This document shows, piece after piece, positions 10,311-22,793 of a DNA stretch of 64,000 nt. Positions within the stretch are counted from its first letter, which is position 1. The number at the start of each line of letters is the position of its first letter. The DNA is from Circinella minor (lineage: Eukaryota; Mucoromycota; Mucoromycetes; Mucorales; Lichtheimiaceae): assembly GCA_016758965.1 (NCBI GenBank), contig JAEPRB010000110.1:1-64000 (forward strand). Direction: 5' to 3'. Below the pieces are notes generated by a model that saw only the letters and a list, made by a program, of their open reading frames with translations, made no database searches and was not told the DNA's origin. The position numbers and the translations under genes were made by a program.

Positions 10311-13300
10311 AAGTGCTATAATAGACTTTGGATCTGTTAACACTAAATTATGTTACAACTACAATTAACACTTTTGAAGACATACTTATTACTTTATATA
10401 AACTCAATTCCATAGCGCTGGATTCAATGGCAGTAGTTCGACTAATGGTTCGGTCGGTCGACAATGTTATTGGAATCATTAACATCAGTAGAATTTTCAT
10501 CTCCACACATCACGCAATAATGAACTCTCCATTAGATAATGCTTTTGTTCTATTAGATTTTCTCGTGGCATTAGGATTTCTTCCTTTTGTTTTTTTTTCC
10601 ACGTCTTTTATTATTAGAGTTATATTTCATTGTGAAACTATGGATGCAGTCCATGACAGGAATACCTTTTTTTTTTTTTTTTTTTTTTTGTATGAACTTT
10701 CTTTTTCTCTTATGCTTTATGCTACTTGTTTAAATCTCAGCAACCTATCATAGTCAAAATTGATTGGCTAAATCCTGTCTCATTCACTTTAGCCGTGGCC
10801 CCCTTTTAATTGCCCTTAAAATTATAAGTTCGTCAGTCCATGTCATTATAGTTGCATAAAAGTGAGAGAAAAGAAAAGCAAGCCGTAAATTATTATAGGT
10901 TTTATTTTTTTTTTGATAAAAAATTTATCCCTGGGGGGTGTTTATAAAAAAAAAAACAGTGTCAGCCTATGCGTGTACCCAGAGTAATAGAGCAGCTTCA
11001 TTTTATGGCCCTTCCATGCAACGTCTCCGCATAAGACAAGAAGCGTACACATTCGTTCACATATTATGACCCGATTATTTTTGTCCCCTTCTTAATTACC
11101 CTTTTTTTTTTTCTTTACCTGTGTTCTTTCAAAAATGCTACAAATGGATTACGAGCAAGGGTAAGTTAAACGTGTTGGATGAAGTGAAATATATTTTTGT
11201 TAGAACTAATGGTGTTGGTCATCGTTCTTGATGGTTCTTACTCTCCGAGACTTCTATAGCTTAGTGCCGCTCTTTACGAAAAGCGATCCCACAATTCATC
11301 TGGACCCCCCATCCTCCCAAGTTCACGTTTTGGGGTACATATCAATTTCTCGCCAAAAATCGCATGATATTGTTTTGGCTTACAAGACGTACTTTAACTA
11401 CATATGTTATTCCTGTTACATATGCTGACACCCTCTTGTTACTTGTTCTTCATAACAAACAAATTCAGTCCATGAATCACGCCAAAAAAAAGATGCTTCG
11501 TGTTATTCCTGTACCTTTTTTTTTTAATATATACATACTGGTTACTAAGCAATAAAGAATTATACTCTTTTTCTTATTTGAGGAATGATCATTGTGCTAT
11601 TCTTTTTTTTTTTTTTCGAATAGAACACGGATGTTATTTTTTTTTGTATGTGTTTGTATACATTATGTAACTGAATGTGGACTAATGGATATTTATTTTT
11701 TATTATTTCATTTTCCAGGTGCCTTGCTGTACGTAGACAGGATTAAAAGAGAATTTGCTAGTGTAGGGATAATTTTTTTAATATACAATAATTGCTTGTA
11801 GTTGAATAGTTGTTTGTTCAGTGAAGAGAGAAACATTTAGGATGTATTAAAAAGCATCATTGAAAATCGACGACTCTGACGTAATTGTATGTTACAATAA
11901 AAAGAAGAGGTTATGAGGATAAACATCGAATAGTGTAAATGGTACTACTCTAACAGGAACAACATAGATCATTGGATCATAAAATACGTACAGCTTATAT
12001 AATCGAACTCATTGACATCAATATGAAATTACAAGAGCTTTATTCATTTTTAACCGTGACCAAAAACTGAAAACTCCTCAAGATTATTTTGTGCAGTCAA
12101 ATTCTATTTCTTAGAACGCTGTAGCTCACTTATAAGAGGATGGGCTGTGTGAATTAAAGTTATACAAAAAAGGAGGGGGAGGGGATCGAGTACACCACGT
12201 TTTGGGATTTATGCAGCTGATTTATAATAATTATAAACGATAAAGTTTGAATTGAATCGTTAATATAAAAAAGATTTACACATTTGATCTTTTTTATTAA
12301 TAAAGAGAAATAAATAAAAGATTAAAAAAAATATTTATATTTTTATGATAATGATGATGTTTTAATCCATGAACTCTATACATTTTAATGCAAGCTATCA
12401 TAACTAAAATAAATAATAATCTATCAAAGTATGTAAAAAAAAAAATATGTTGACGACGACGACTACTAGATTTAGTAATAACCGTGTACCAATAAGCGAA
12501 CTTTACTTTAAGCACGTTGTCATGGTGATAAACATGTTCTTTCTGTAAAACACTATAGTTTAGCATTCCAAATAATAAAAAAACTGAAACTCTTTTATTA
12601 CATATTTTCGGTAACTACCTCCGTTTTTTCCTTTCTCTCTCCCCCCCCATAATCTATTTCTTTTTTATCTCCTTTTTTTTTTTTTGTTTTTCTAATGCTG
12701 CATTATAGAGTCGATGAAAAAAGGAATGCGTCGTGGGAAGTCTATGCAAAACATTTTATCTTTCCAAAAAAAAAAAAAAAAGAAAATTCAAAGCAACAGA
12801 ATAGACAGAGAGGGAAGGATGTGCTTTCATAAATTAATATATATATGTAAAAACCACATGATAGGAAAAAAAAAAAAGAAAGGGGTTTTTTTTTTTGGCC
12901 ATCAGGAAAAAATATTTTTGCATTATTTTTTACTAAATGAGGATTTTTAGATAATGCGACAAGTTTCCATCCCCCCACCACCATTTCTTCTTCTTCTTCT
13001 TCAAAAAAAAAAGAGAGAGATGAAACTTTTTCTTTAAAGGGAAAAGGATGATGGGTGTAAAGAAGAGATAAAATTATTTTCAAGAGAGTTAGCTTCTTCT
13101 TGTTGAAAACTCTTTTCCATTTTTCTATTCATGTCAAAGTAATATAAAAAATTGATACGTAAAACTAATTTTTGTTACATCCCCCATCCATGGTTCGGAT
13201 TTATCATAATTTTGAAAAAAAAAGACAAGCATAAACTTTTTTTTTTTTTTTCTGGGGGGAGACATTAAAAGACGATAAGAAACGGAGGCATATTTTTTTT

Positions 13301-14013
13301 TTTTTTTTTTTTTTACTATTTTGAAACTTGTTATAGAATTGTTTGGGTAAAATATATTATTCTCTTCATTTTTTTATGGGGACCTTTTTTTTTTAAATAT
13401 AGAAAGATAGATGAACAGATAGATAGATGGGTCCTTTTTTTTTTAATGTATTACAAGTTGAACTAGAGTATAATTTTATGGGTAAACAGTGTGAAGACTT
13501 ATATATTAACTAGTAATAATAATTCATTATCAGCATGTTACTATGCCAATATGTGTGTAATATCAATCTAGAAGGAAATGGGAAAGTGATTGGTTGTATA
13601 AGTTAAAAAATGTCTGTTGTCAATAGCAACATTAAACAATCTTGTTAATATAAAGACAGAGTCGTGGGGGGGGGAGGGGATAACATTTCCTTTGGAAAAA
13701 AAAAAGTTCGCAATAACGCCCCAAATGTTTATGTTAAAAAAAAAGATCTTTCTACCCAGGAAAACCAAAACAATAAGGTCGTGGGACCTTCCTAACTTCC
13801 TCCTCCTTAATTTTTTTTCTTCATTTATTGCCTAACTTGCATTACGAGTCTTTTTTTTTTTTTTAATATAAAAGTAAAGGATTTTTTCTTTTAATTTAAT
13901 TTATTTTCTTTTTTTTTTTTTTTCCTTCTATCAACATAATTCTATAATTCTTTTCTGTACATAAAATCTTTCTTATACATATACATATAAATACACATTT
14001 TCTATATAACATA
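10311..14013. other. Gene-poor region, about 3.7 kb
   Basis: No gene is supported. Minus-strand fragments at 10700-10320 (including CVMCGDENSTDVNDSNNIVD) may extend the pseudogene above or belong to another relic. The open frames at 10328-10753 and 11228-11801 (+) show no recognisable domain. A 90-codon frame at 12566-12297 (-) starts at an ATG and has one hydrophobic stretch (FDRLLFILVMIACIKMY), but I cannot call it a gene. The last 150 bp before 14014 are T-rich with TATA-like ATATAA motifs and look like the promoter of the next gene. Confidence 0.35.
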
Positions 14014-14328
14014 ATGCTCAGCTCAGTAACTCGTCGTACTCTTGTCACCAGTGCTACTCTTCGAATGGCTACTCCTATTTCTTCTCGATGTTATACTATT
14101 ATTCCATCTACTCCACAACAAGAAAAACATCAACCTATTATTCATAAAGAAGATGATCATCCTAATCCAATTCATGCACTTTATAATGATACTGAAACCA
14201 TGGTAGATTCAAGTCATTCAAATCAACATCTTCATTCGGCTCCACAACATAATATGGCTTCGGATGTATTCGGTTCTTCTTCTGGTGATACATTTAGTCC
14301 AACATTTAATACCGTTTTTGATGAATAA
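14014..14328 (+). CDS. Small protein with mitochondrial-presequence-like N-terminus
   Basis: Single exon, 104 aa, in a region where every other gene has a matching T-rich leader. The first 27 residues (MLSSVTRRTLVTSATLRMAT and on to SSRCY) have Arg, Ser and Thr but no acidic residue, as expected of a mitochondrial targeting presequence. The remainder is hydrophilic, rich in His, Ser and Asp, with no predicted membrane segment, and ends in NTVFDE. I do not recognise a family. The gene faces the lipin gene tail to tail with 571 bp between them. A clean open frame, normal codon use and promoter context support it as real. Mitochondrial location is inference from composition only. Confidence 0.6.
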   Translation: MLSSVTRRTLVTSATLRMATPISSRCYTIIPSTPQQEKHQPIIHKEDDHPNPIHALYNDTETMVDSSHSNQHLHSAPQHNMASDVFGSSSGDTFSPTFNTVFDE

Positions 14329-14899
14329 AAAAAAAAGAAAGAAAGAAAGAAAGAAATGGGTGTATGTAAATAATATAATTCTTTTTTTTTTTTTTTTTCG
14401 CCTTTGTCCACCTCCTTTCTTTTCTCTATATCTCATCCCATCTCCTATCACTCAATGTATCTTTTTTCTTTTTCTTTCTTTTATTTTTTTTTTTCGTTAT
14501 TACATATTATTGTCATGTGTCGCTTTGTTTCTTTACACGTAAAATATAAATATATTACAAGTTGCGTTGTAAAAAAAAAAAAAAAGAATGAATTTATGTG
14601 TGTGTGTGAATGTATGAATTTGTTATTGTGTGTGTGTGATGAAAAAACGAAATAAAATGGTAAATTAAAAAAAAAATTAGGAACAAATTAATAATGTACA
14701 ATAATAAAAGAGAATACAATGTATATAATATAAATATGTGTGTGTGTGTGTGTGTGTGTGTATAAAGAGAGAGAGAGAGAGAATGCTAATAGGTTCAAAT
14801 AGAGAAAAAAAATGACTACTATTACATAATGATGATGATGTCGAACTTGTAAAAAAGGTAAAAAAAAAAAAAAAAAATTATATATGTGTGTGTATATGT
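14329..14899. repeat. Convergent 3' spacer with microsatellites
   Basis: Tail-to-tail spacer between the 104-aa protein and lipin. It contains (GAAA)n at about 14337-14356, a (TG)n tract at about 14736-14761, an adjoining (GA)n tract at about 14766-14782, and several poly-T or poly-A runs. No gene is seen; both genes probably polyadenylate here. Confidence 0.7.
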
Positions 14900-17800
14900 T
14901 TATATGAATGGAATATTATCCATATCAATTTCATCAGCAATAGCATCTAATGTAGAATCAAATGCTTCATCATCTGCTTCTTCATAATTCTCAGTATTAT
15001 CATGAATGGTAGCAACACTTGTACTCGATTTACTAGCAAATGTACGTGAGAAAACACCACCCAATACCTTATTGACAATACCACCTGATGAACCCTCAAT
15101 AGGTGTGGTCGGATCTTCTGAAGAAGCAACACTTGTTAAAGGTGAAGAAGGTTCTGTTGGACTACCTGCCATTGTAGCGGGTGGTGATGTTGTTTTATCT
15201 CCTTCTCGTGGTAATGCTAATGTTGATGATGTATTCGAATGTTGTTGTTGTTGCTGATTATTGACGATAGTGGATGAAGAGGAAGAAGATGACGATGTTG
15301 ATGATATGGACAATAAACTATGACTACTTGTATTATTGTTGATAGTAGATGATAATGCAGGAGTACTTGATGACGCAGCAATTTTAAAACTTGAAGAAGA
15401 TGATAAAGGAGATCCTGACATTAATTGTTGTGATGAAGATGATGATGCAGGCGCTGTTGCTGCTGTGGAAGATGATCTTGAAGTGAAACTACGTAAAATA
15501 CCACGTTGTCTTCTTGGTTGTGATGGGGGTGGGGTAGAAGCAACCACAGATTGGGGCGGTAAGACGGATGGATCGGAGACGATTGGCTTTGGTTTGGTTT
15601 TAGGTGAAGTTGGGGTAGGTTGTTGAGTTTCATCTTCCAAAAGTTCATCAGGTAACTCAATTTCAGGGAGCGGCGATTTCCAGAAATTATAATCACTGAA
15701 TTCTTCATCAATAGCCTTGTTAATCGGTGGGAAAATTTGATCCACCAAATCATTTAAATGTAAATAAGATGATTTAAATCCAGTTAATAATTCCAATTTG
15801 AGTTCACCATTAGGATCAATAGTAAAAATACGGGATGCAGGAACATCGACACTTCGATACGAAATAGCATCAGTAATACGATTACCAAATCCCGCATAAA
15901 ATGGATTTTCTCCACCAAATAATCGTCGCACATCTCGAAGACACGCCATTTTAAATACTTCGGGTTTACGCATAATCACTTCTCGATGCAAAGAAGTAAA
16001 AAGTCGATCAGGTGACATGATGACGGGTCCTGGAGGTAATTGATATTGATCTTGTTGAACACGTTGTAAATAATCGCGCGTGGAATCCGCTTGACCAATA
16101 GCTCGACTGGTCAGGTACAAAAATTGATATCCATTCTTTTCGACATCTGTATAAAGTTTGGCAACACCTGTATGTGTCCAATCTTTACCAATAAAATTAA
16201 ACATATGACCTAAAGCATCTGACTTGGTGATCGTACCGTCAATATCGGATATGACTACATTGACATCATAATCCCAGAAAAAGACCTTGGCTGTACAAAT
16301 GGCTTTGCCTTGATATGCTGATGAGACTGAAAAACAAATTTGATTGACACCTTTCTTCAAGTTAAGACTTTTCAATTGTTCGGATGTTAATCGAAGTGTT
16401 TTTGCATAGTTCTTTTGTGGGAAATCAAGTGATTCTTCATCAGGATGTGTATGATTGGCAGCCCAACCAACCGATGTTGTCTTGGTAGTCGTTGTAAATG
16501 TCGTTGTTTCATTATTCATTTCTTCTTGTTGATGAGAGGGTAATAATTCACCTTCTGCATTGATAATAACTGGGATTTCCAAAGGTGTTAATGCAGGTGT
16601 ATTAGGTGCTGTAGGTCCTCCTGCTGCTACTGAAGATCGACTTAACCATTGTCGCCAACCGCGACCAAAGGAATACGTATCTCTGGTATCTTGTTGTGGA
16701 GGTTGTTGAGTCGGGTCTTCTCCTTCATCCATAATGATACCTCCCAATGGTTTTCGGAATAACAATAATGAGGTAAATAACGGGTCGGCATGATTGGAAG
16801 CATAATAACGACCACGATGTCGAAATACAAGACGGCGATCATTGAGCAGATTGGGATTATGAACGAAATTGTCATAGGTGATTTGTTCATTGTTGAAAAT
16901 ACTCACATTCTCTTCTTCGTCACTTCCCAAAGCTGTGACACCACATAAACTAAGTTCAATACGATATGTTTCACCAGGCTTTAATTTGATATCATCATCT
17001 GATTGTTCCTGACCAGTGGTATCAGAAGTCTCTTTGTTTTCATCATCCTCAGCTGGTACTGTTGCTGGAATTGCACTTTTGACAGATTCTTCATTCTTTT
17101 CATCTTCTTTTTCAATTAAAGTGTCTTTTACAGTGGTTGTCATTGGTGCTGGTGTTTTTAATCCTTCTTCTTGTGAATGATCTTGTTTTTGAAGTGAACC
17201 CAATGAACGTTCAAGTTGTTGTGTTGGAATAGCTGCTAATTCCTCAGCCAATTTTTTTTCATCATCCTTATTTTCAGTTTTATAACCAGCAATATCTAAG
17301 AAAATAGATTCTGCATCTCCTTGACGAGGGGAAGTAGGTTCTGTGGGAGTATTATGATCACCTTCTTTTCGAGTATGAATTGAAGTATGTGTAACATCCA
17401 TCCAAGTGCTGTAAATATCTCCGTTGGCAGGTCGAACAATAAATGTTTCTTTGGCAACGGTTGTACTTGTAATAGCTTCAGGAATACATCGTTCTAATAA
17501 AGTGGCACCATCTTCCATAGGATAAACATCATTTTTTGGTAAAAAAATATCATCCTTTTCTTTCTGGTCTTCTTTTCCTTCTAGATGATGATGATGATGA
17601 TGGTGGTATTTTTCTTGTTCTTGTTGTAAGAATGGATCCATTTTGGTAACTACTTTATCCACTTGTTCTTCAATAATCATTTTTGGTGATTGAAGTTCTG
17701 CTGGAATACGTAAAGTATCATGTTTTTTTTCAGTGGTAGTTTCATCATCAAATCCATCCGCGTCATTGGATAAATCTTGTTGATCTATAAAAAAAAAAAA

Positions 17801-18571
17801 ATTCATGTGAGTTTTTTTTTTATTTTTTTCCTCCTTTCTATATATATCAATATTCAAATTGTTAAAAAAAAAAAAAGTTACCTTTTGTAGGGTTTTTTGA
17901 TTCACCAATATCAAGATAAGGTGGTTCCTAAATATAAAAATAGGGTTACTTTTTCCCATGTCGTCATTTTTTCATCATTAATTATAATAATAATAAAAAA
18001 AAATTCTTTTACTCACCTCATCTTCTTTTGTTTCTTCTTCTGCTTGCATAATAGGTGATGTTTGAAATTCTTCAGGAACTTCATGTTCAGTTTCAAAAAC
18101 AAAAAAAGCTTCACCCGCTTCACCTAATTTCATCATATAAGGTATAACTTCATTATTGATTTCAATTTCGACCTATAATATAATATCCCCATTTTTTTTA
18201 GTTTTTAAGATGTTATTTATGCGAAAAAAAAAACAAAAACAAAAAGTGGGGTTGACACATATATATATATATCCTTTTCCCCAATACTCCCCCTCCCCCC
18301 AATACCCCTAAAAAAACATGTCAAATTATAAACTATGAAAATCCCCACTCCGAAATAAAAAAAAATATATATCCCAAAGTACCTTTTTTTCTTGAGGCAT
18401 TAATAAAGAAAGTTTACCAAAACGAACATGAAAAGGTGAACAAGCAAGTTCACCATTTTGTTGTTTTACAACTACTATATCAATGGCACCCGATAATGTT
18501 GCTGGATTAATGTCATTGTAAAACTGATGAACTGTCGTGATGAGATTACTAATTCGACCGACGTATTCCAT
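14900..18571 (-). CDS. PAH1: Lipin / Mg-dependent phosphatidate phosphatase (Pah1/Ned1)
   Basis: Four exons: 18571-18383, 18172-18017, 17927-17882 and 17784-14900, giving 1091 aa. It dephosphorylates phosphatidic acid to diacylglycerol, controlling the switch between membrane phospholipid and triacylglycerol synthesis; it acts at the ER/nuclear membrane. The N-terminal lipin domain is clear (MEYVGRISNL, NPATLSGAIDIVVV, LACSPFHVRFGKLSLL). The C-terminal LNS2 catalytic domain holds the haloacid-dehalogenase motif DIDGT at residues 644-648, followed by DALGHMFNFIGKDWTHTGVA, FLYLTSRAIGQA and FYAGFGNRITDAISY. The long middle and C-terminal parts are acidic and Ser/Thr-rich with homopolymer tracts, as expected for phosphorylation-controlled regions. 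It ends with an acidic patch (ADEIDMDNIPFI). Longer than yeast Pah1 (862 aa) because of low-complexity insertions. Confidence 0.97.
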
Positions 18572-19605
18572 TATATATATATATTTTCTTTTTTTACTTT
18601 CTTATCTCGTTTTTTTTTTTTTTTAAGAAAAAGCTATTATGCGTTTATATATATATATGGTTTTGTGTGTATGTGTTGTGGTGGTACTACTTTTTTTTGG
18701 AGAGGGTTTTACTTTTTTTTTTTTAATTAAATAATGAAATAATAAAACTACACACACACACACCAATGTAGAAGGTATAAAAAAAAAGCTTTTAAAAAGG
18801 TTGGAAAAAAAGGGAATGAGAGAGAGAAAAGAAGTAGAGAAGTGAAGTAGAGAAGTGAAGGTGAGAGAGAAAAAAAAAGAGAGAGAGAGAGAGAGAAAAA
18901 GAGAGAGTGCGTGAAAAATAAAAACTTTAATTATAGAAGTTATGAATTACTTGTTATAGAATAAATATTTGATCTGAGTTGATTTTTCTATGTCTGTGTA
19001 ACCTCCACGTGAATTTATATGATGTCTTATTATCTTTACCTTATGTTCGGTTACTTAAGCCGATATCATGAACAATTATGTCACACAGAGACATATTCTT
19101 TTAATAATCTTGACAGCAAGAAACACGATATTTCAATTTTTATATATATATAAAAAAAATTGTGTCATCTTCAACAACAAAAAAAACTTATTTTTATACT
19201 TTTTTTTTTTTTTTTTTTGGGTGCACACGGATTTCAATATTCTTGATAATAATACTAATTGTTTGTTGTTGCCATAGAAACAATATAATCATTACTGTTT
19301 AAATAAATTATATGATATATTTATTTGATTATGAGTAATAATAATAATAATAAAAAGAGAGAGGGAGAGAGATGTATACCAACATGATATTAAAAATATG
19401 TCATTTCAAAATAGTTTTTTTTTTTAAAAATTCATTAAATATACATTATAACATGAATTATGCAGAAAAAAAAAATTCTTCTTTATTTATTATCAAAATT
19501 GGAAGGTTTAAAAAAAAACCCCACAAATTTGGTAGTCCCTGCCCTGGAAAAGAATGGATTAGAAGCAAACTTTTTCGGTGTATAAAAAACAAAAACATTT
19601 TGCCT

Positions 19606-19639
<34 letters not shown>

Positions 19640-19720
19640 ACTTTATTATAACAAAGAACACGATCTTTAAAGGATTTGGTTATAAAAATCCCCCCTCTCC
19701 CGGTTTTTTTTTTTTATCTC
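18572..19720. promoter_or_regulatory. Divergent intergenic region between lipin and mtTFB genes
   Basis: Head-to-head spacer of 1.15 kb, so both promoters lie here. It contains a purine-rich (GAGAGA)n block at about 18815-18906, a CA repeat near 18750-18763, and T runs including about 28 T at 19610-19638. Close to the mtTFB start is a T-rich leader. No coding sequence is seen; the open frames in it are driven by the T runs. Confidence 0.5.
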
Positions 19721-21240
19721 ATGAGACATATTCAGCTCCCAAAACTTCCTTCATTTGCTGAATGGAATTCAAAATTTAGAACAAAAGGTGCTTTATTAGC
19801 ACCTCGTGGAACTCTTGCCAATGTCAATCTTGCAGGTAAAATAAATTTATGTACATTGAAAAAGAGAAGTTCTCTCTCTCTCTCTTTTTTTTTTTTTTTT
19901 TTTTTATCGCGTTATTAAAATTTTCTTTGTAATGTCCATTTAGAAAAGGCTTTGAAACAATTGAATATTCAACGACCTCAAGATGTTACAGCTATAGAAT
20001 TATATCCTGGTAATAATAATAAACTTATGAATAATAATTATAACTTTTTTTTTTTTTTTAATATTGTATATATATATTTTATATATATATTAGGACTTGG
20101 AGCTTGGACAGCAGGAATGGCAAATGCAGGTTTTAAACATATCTTTACACTTGAAAATAATCCTAAATATGCAAAATGGATGGGAGATAGAGCAAAAGAA
20201 TCCAATGGTGTGATTGAATTATTAAAAAAAGATGGTTATGATTGGGAAACTTATCTTGAATTAAAAAAACCTGAATATCTTGGTAAATTTGCTGATAATG
20301 ATTGGAGTCGAGGTAAAGTATAAAATGAATAAGAGTAAAAAAAGAAATATAAAAAAGAGAAACTTAAAATAATTTTTTTTTTTGCTTTTTTTTTTTTTAG
20401 TTCATCCAAATTTACTTTTCACTGGTACATTACCAAAATCATCAAAAGGTGAACAATTATTGGCTCAATTTGCTACTTGTATAAATAATCGTATGGCAAT
20501 GCATTCTATTGGTCGTATTCAAATGGCTTTCTGGATGCCAGAACAACTTTATCAGGTAAACAAATAATCATATTAATAATAATGGATAAAGTGAATCAAG
20601 TGACTTATACTTTTATATATATATATATATATATATAGAAATTCACTGCACCCCCTGGATCTACAGCAAGATGTAAAATGAGTATTATTATGGAAGCTTG
20701 TGCTGATGTTGAAAGTATTTATGTTGCTGAACCTGATGATATGTTCCCACATGTAAGTAAAAACAAAAAATTGGAGATGGAAAGGGAACTAAAAAATATA
20801 TATATATATTTTTTTTATAATAGACACCATATCATCTTGTAAATGCAATTCCTTTTGAACAAAAGAAAATTACAGGTATGATATTAAATAAGTAATAGAC
20901 ATTTATTTATATATATATTAATAACACATTATAATAAATATATAGCACAATGGGATGTTTTTGAATATGTATTAAAACATTTATTTGTTATGCAACGTCA
21001 ACCACTTTCTAAAATGATCAAGTAAGTTCTTTTAAATTATTTATTAAATAATACACTTACTTATTATTATTATCAAATAATAGAACATTGGCTCCTGGTG
21101 CAGAAATTCTTCTAGGTCGATTATCATTTGATCCAAGTGTTGAAGTGGGTTATATGTCTGTTGAACAATTAGATGAAGTTGCAGTTAAATTTGATCAATG
21201 GCCATTACGTCCTAAAGTATTATTCGAATTTGATTTCTAA
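19721..21240 (+). CDS. MTF1: Mitochondrial transcription factor B (Mtf1/TFB, KsgA/Dim1 fold)
   Basis: Eight exons: 19721-19835, 19944-20009, 20094-20312, 20401-20555, 20639-20752, 20824-20875, 20946-21021 and 21084-21240, giving 317 aa (yeast Mtf1 341 aa). Motif I of the rRNA adenine dimethylase fold is plain: AIELYPGLGAWTAGMANAG, followed by the motif II acidic residue in IFTLENNPKYAKWM. Where active dimethylases have an N-L/P-P-Y motif, this protein reads LLFTGTLPKSSKG, without the aromatic residue. That fits a dedicated transcription initiation factor for mitochondrial RNA polymerase rather than an active 12S-type dimethylase. Further family-like blocks are NNRMAMHSIGRIQMAFWMP and TAPPGSTARCKMSIIMEAC. 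The start is the ATG of MRHIQLPKLPSF. An active methyltransferase role cannot be excluded from sequence alone. Confidence 0.85.
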
Positions 21241-22481
21241 AACGAATATATATATATATATATATATTTCTTCCCCTCCTCTCATATCAATTATCATTTT
21301 AAAACCATCATTTATCTCATCACACTCATCATTCTGTAATATAATATCATAAATATAGATAGAAACTGTAAAGAAATTAAATATTTCTTTTTTTATAACA
21401 TAATATAAATATATATTAACTCTTCCAAAAAATAAAAAGAACCAAGTGTTACATTAGTAAAGAAATGTATATATTTGTTACTATTTTACATTGTTATATA
21501 TATATATATATAAATAAATCCTATTTCAGTATAATATATTGCCATGGGATACGAACTTATAACCATGCAACACTATGTAAAGTATTAATGAGAAGTTACA
21601 GAAACACTGACTTATTATTGATGATCGTTTGAGTATGATATATTTAAGAATCAGACAATGACATTGGGGGGTTTTCAATATATTAAATGACACTTGCTTA
21701 CGTAGCTTCATGATATATAATATTTTCTTTGTTTTAGATTTATAATTATTTATTTTATCGGAACATGATAGTATTGATGTTTTATAGAGCCAAAAAAAAA
21801 AAAAAAAGAAGATTTCCAAATTTATCCGTGAGGTAAATTTCAAATTAGTAAATAAAAGTATACTTTTGTTTTGCTACATTGTGATTTTTTTTTTTTTTTA
21901 CAAGTTATCATCCACCCAACAGTGTCAATTAAAAAAAAAAAAGGCAATCAACTAGTCCAACCCAGCACAAAAGTACAATATAAAAAAGTCCAAGAGGAAT
22001 AAAAATTACGGTGAAATTATTTTCCAAGTACTTTATTTAATGATAATACATATATGACGCTCATCGATATAAATGTGTATCCATTCAATAATAGTATTGA
22101 TATTAATATATACTTTATTTTCGATTGAATTATACTGATAATTTCAGATGATATATATCAAAAATGTCCATGCAGGAAGATCAAAAAGAAAGTTGTAATA
22201 GATAATTTGTTGATAAGTTATAAGGAATCGATTCGGTTGTCAACTTTCATTAAAAAAAAAAAAAAAAGATGTTCCAAATTTTTTTTAGTTGCATATCCCA
22301 TTTTTAATTAGCCGTAACTTTTTTTTCTCTCTCCACTGTAATATATATATAAAAGCAAATAAAACAAAACAAGTAAAAAAAAAAAAAAAAAAGACGTTAA
22401 TTATTCTAAAGAGTTGTTTTAAAATGACGTTCAGTTGTCTTTTTTCTTTTTAGTATTTGGGGGGGGGGTTTTGTTGTTTCT
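21241..22481. other. Intergenic, AT-rich, no gene seen
   Basis: It lies between the 3' ends of mtTFB (+) and the complex I subunit gene (-), so it should hold two terminators. It has TA repeats at 21247-21267 and 21495-21513 and several poly-A/T runs. A hydrophobic open frame at 21843-21526 (-) lacks any recognisable feature and was not accepted. Confidence 0.5.
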
Positions 22482-22793
22482 TTATTGGGATTTTTCATTG
22501 TTCATTTGAGCATTAGTTTGCGATGCTGCCAAGTTCCATTTGTCCTAATTATATAAATTTACGTTAAAGAGTGGCATTTTATTTATATGTTATTAACTGT
22601 AACAATGTTAAAATTAGTTTTATTTATTTACCTGTGTCGCGTAAGCCAAAGCGGTCAAACCAAGAGGGACAGCAGCGAGCCAAAGAACAGAACGTCTGGT
22701 ATTTCTCTTGTTCCAGGCATAGTAAAGATGTGTATTTTCACGAAGATGAGCCCATCGTTCAACGGCGGGATCGAGCTTGATACCGTGACCCAT
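22482..22793 (-). CDS. NDUFB4: Mitochondrial complex I subunit NDUFB4/B15
   Basis: Two exons, 22793-22632 and 22544-22482, 74 aa. It is an accessory membrane subunit of NADH:ubiquinone oxidoreductase in the inner mitochondrial membrane. The family pattern is present: a short N-terminus with LDPAVERWAHLRENTHLYY, a linker (AWNKRNTRRS), one membrane segment (LWLAAVPLGLTALAYAT) and the conserved DKWNLAA just after it. Filamentous fungal homologues have the same size and the same order. The gene is too short for simple open-frame searches because of its intron. It points away from the upstream spacer at 22794-23711. Confidence 0.85.

Noticed and set aside
10328..10753. A 141-codon plus-strand frame starting near MDLLTLNYV
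   Set aside because: Includes a 20-nt T run read as Phe, and overlaps protein-like minus-strand sequence that better explains it.
12297..12566. A 90-codon minus-strand frame with one hydrophobic stretch
   Set aside because: Starts with ATG but has low-complexity codons, no splice context and no recognisable family; not enough to call a gene.
15006..15626. Plus-strand open frames rich in Asp and Val inside the lipin gene
   Set aside because: Antisense shadows of the Ser-rich lipin C-terminal region.
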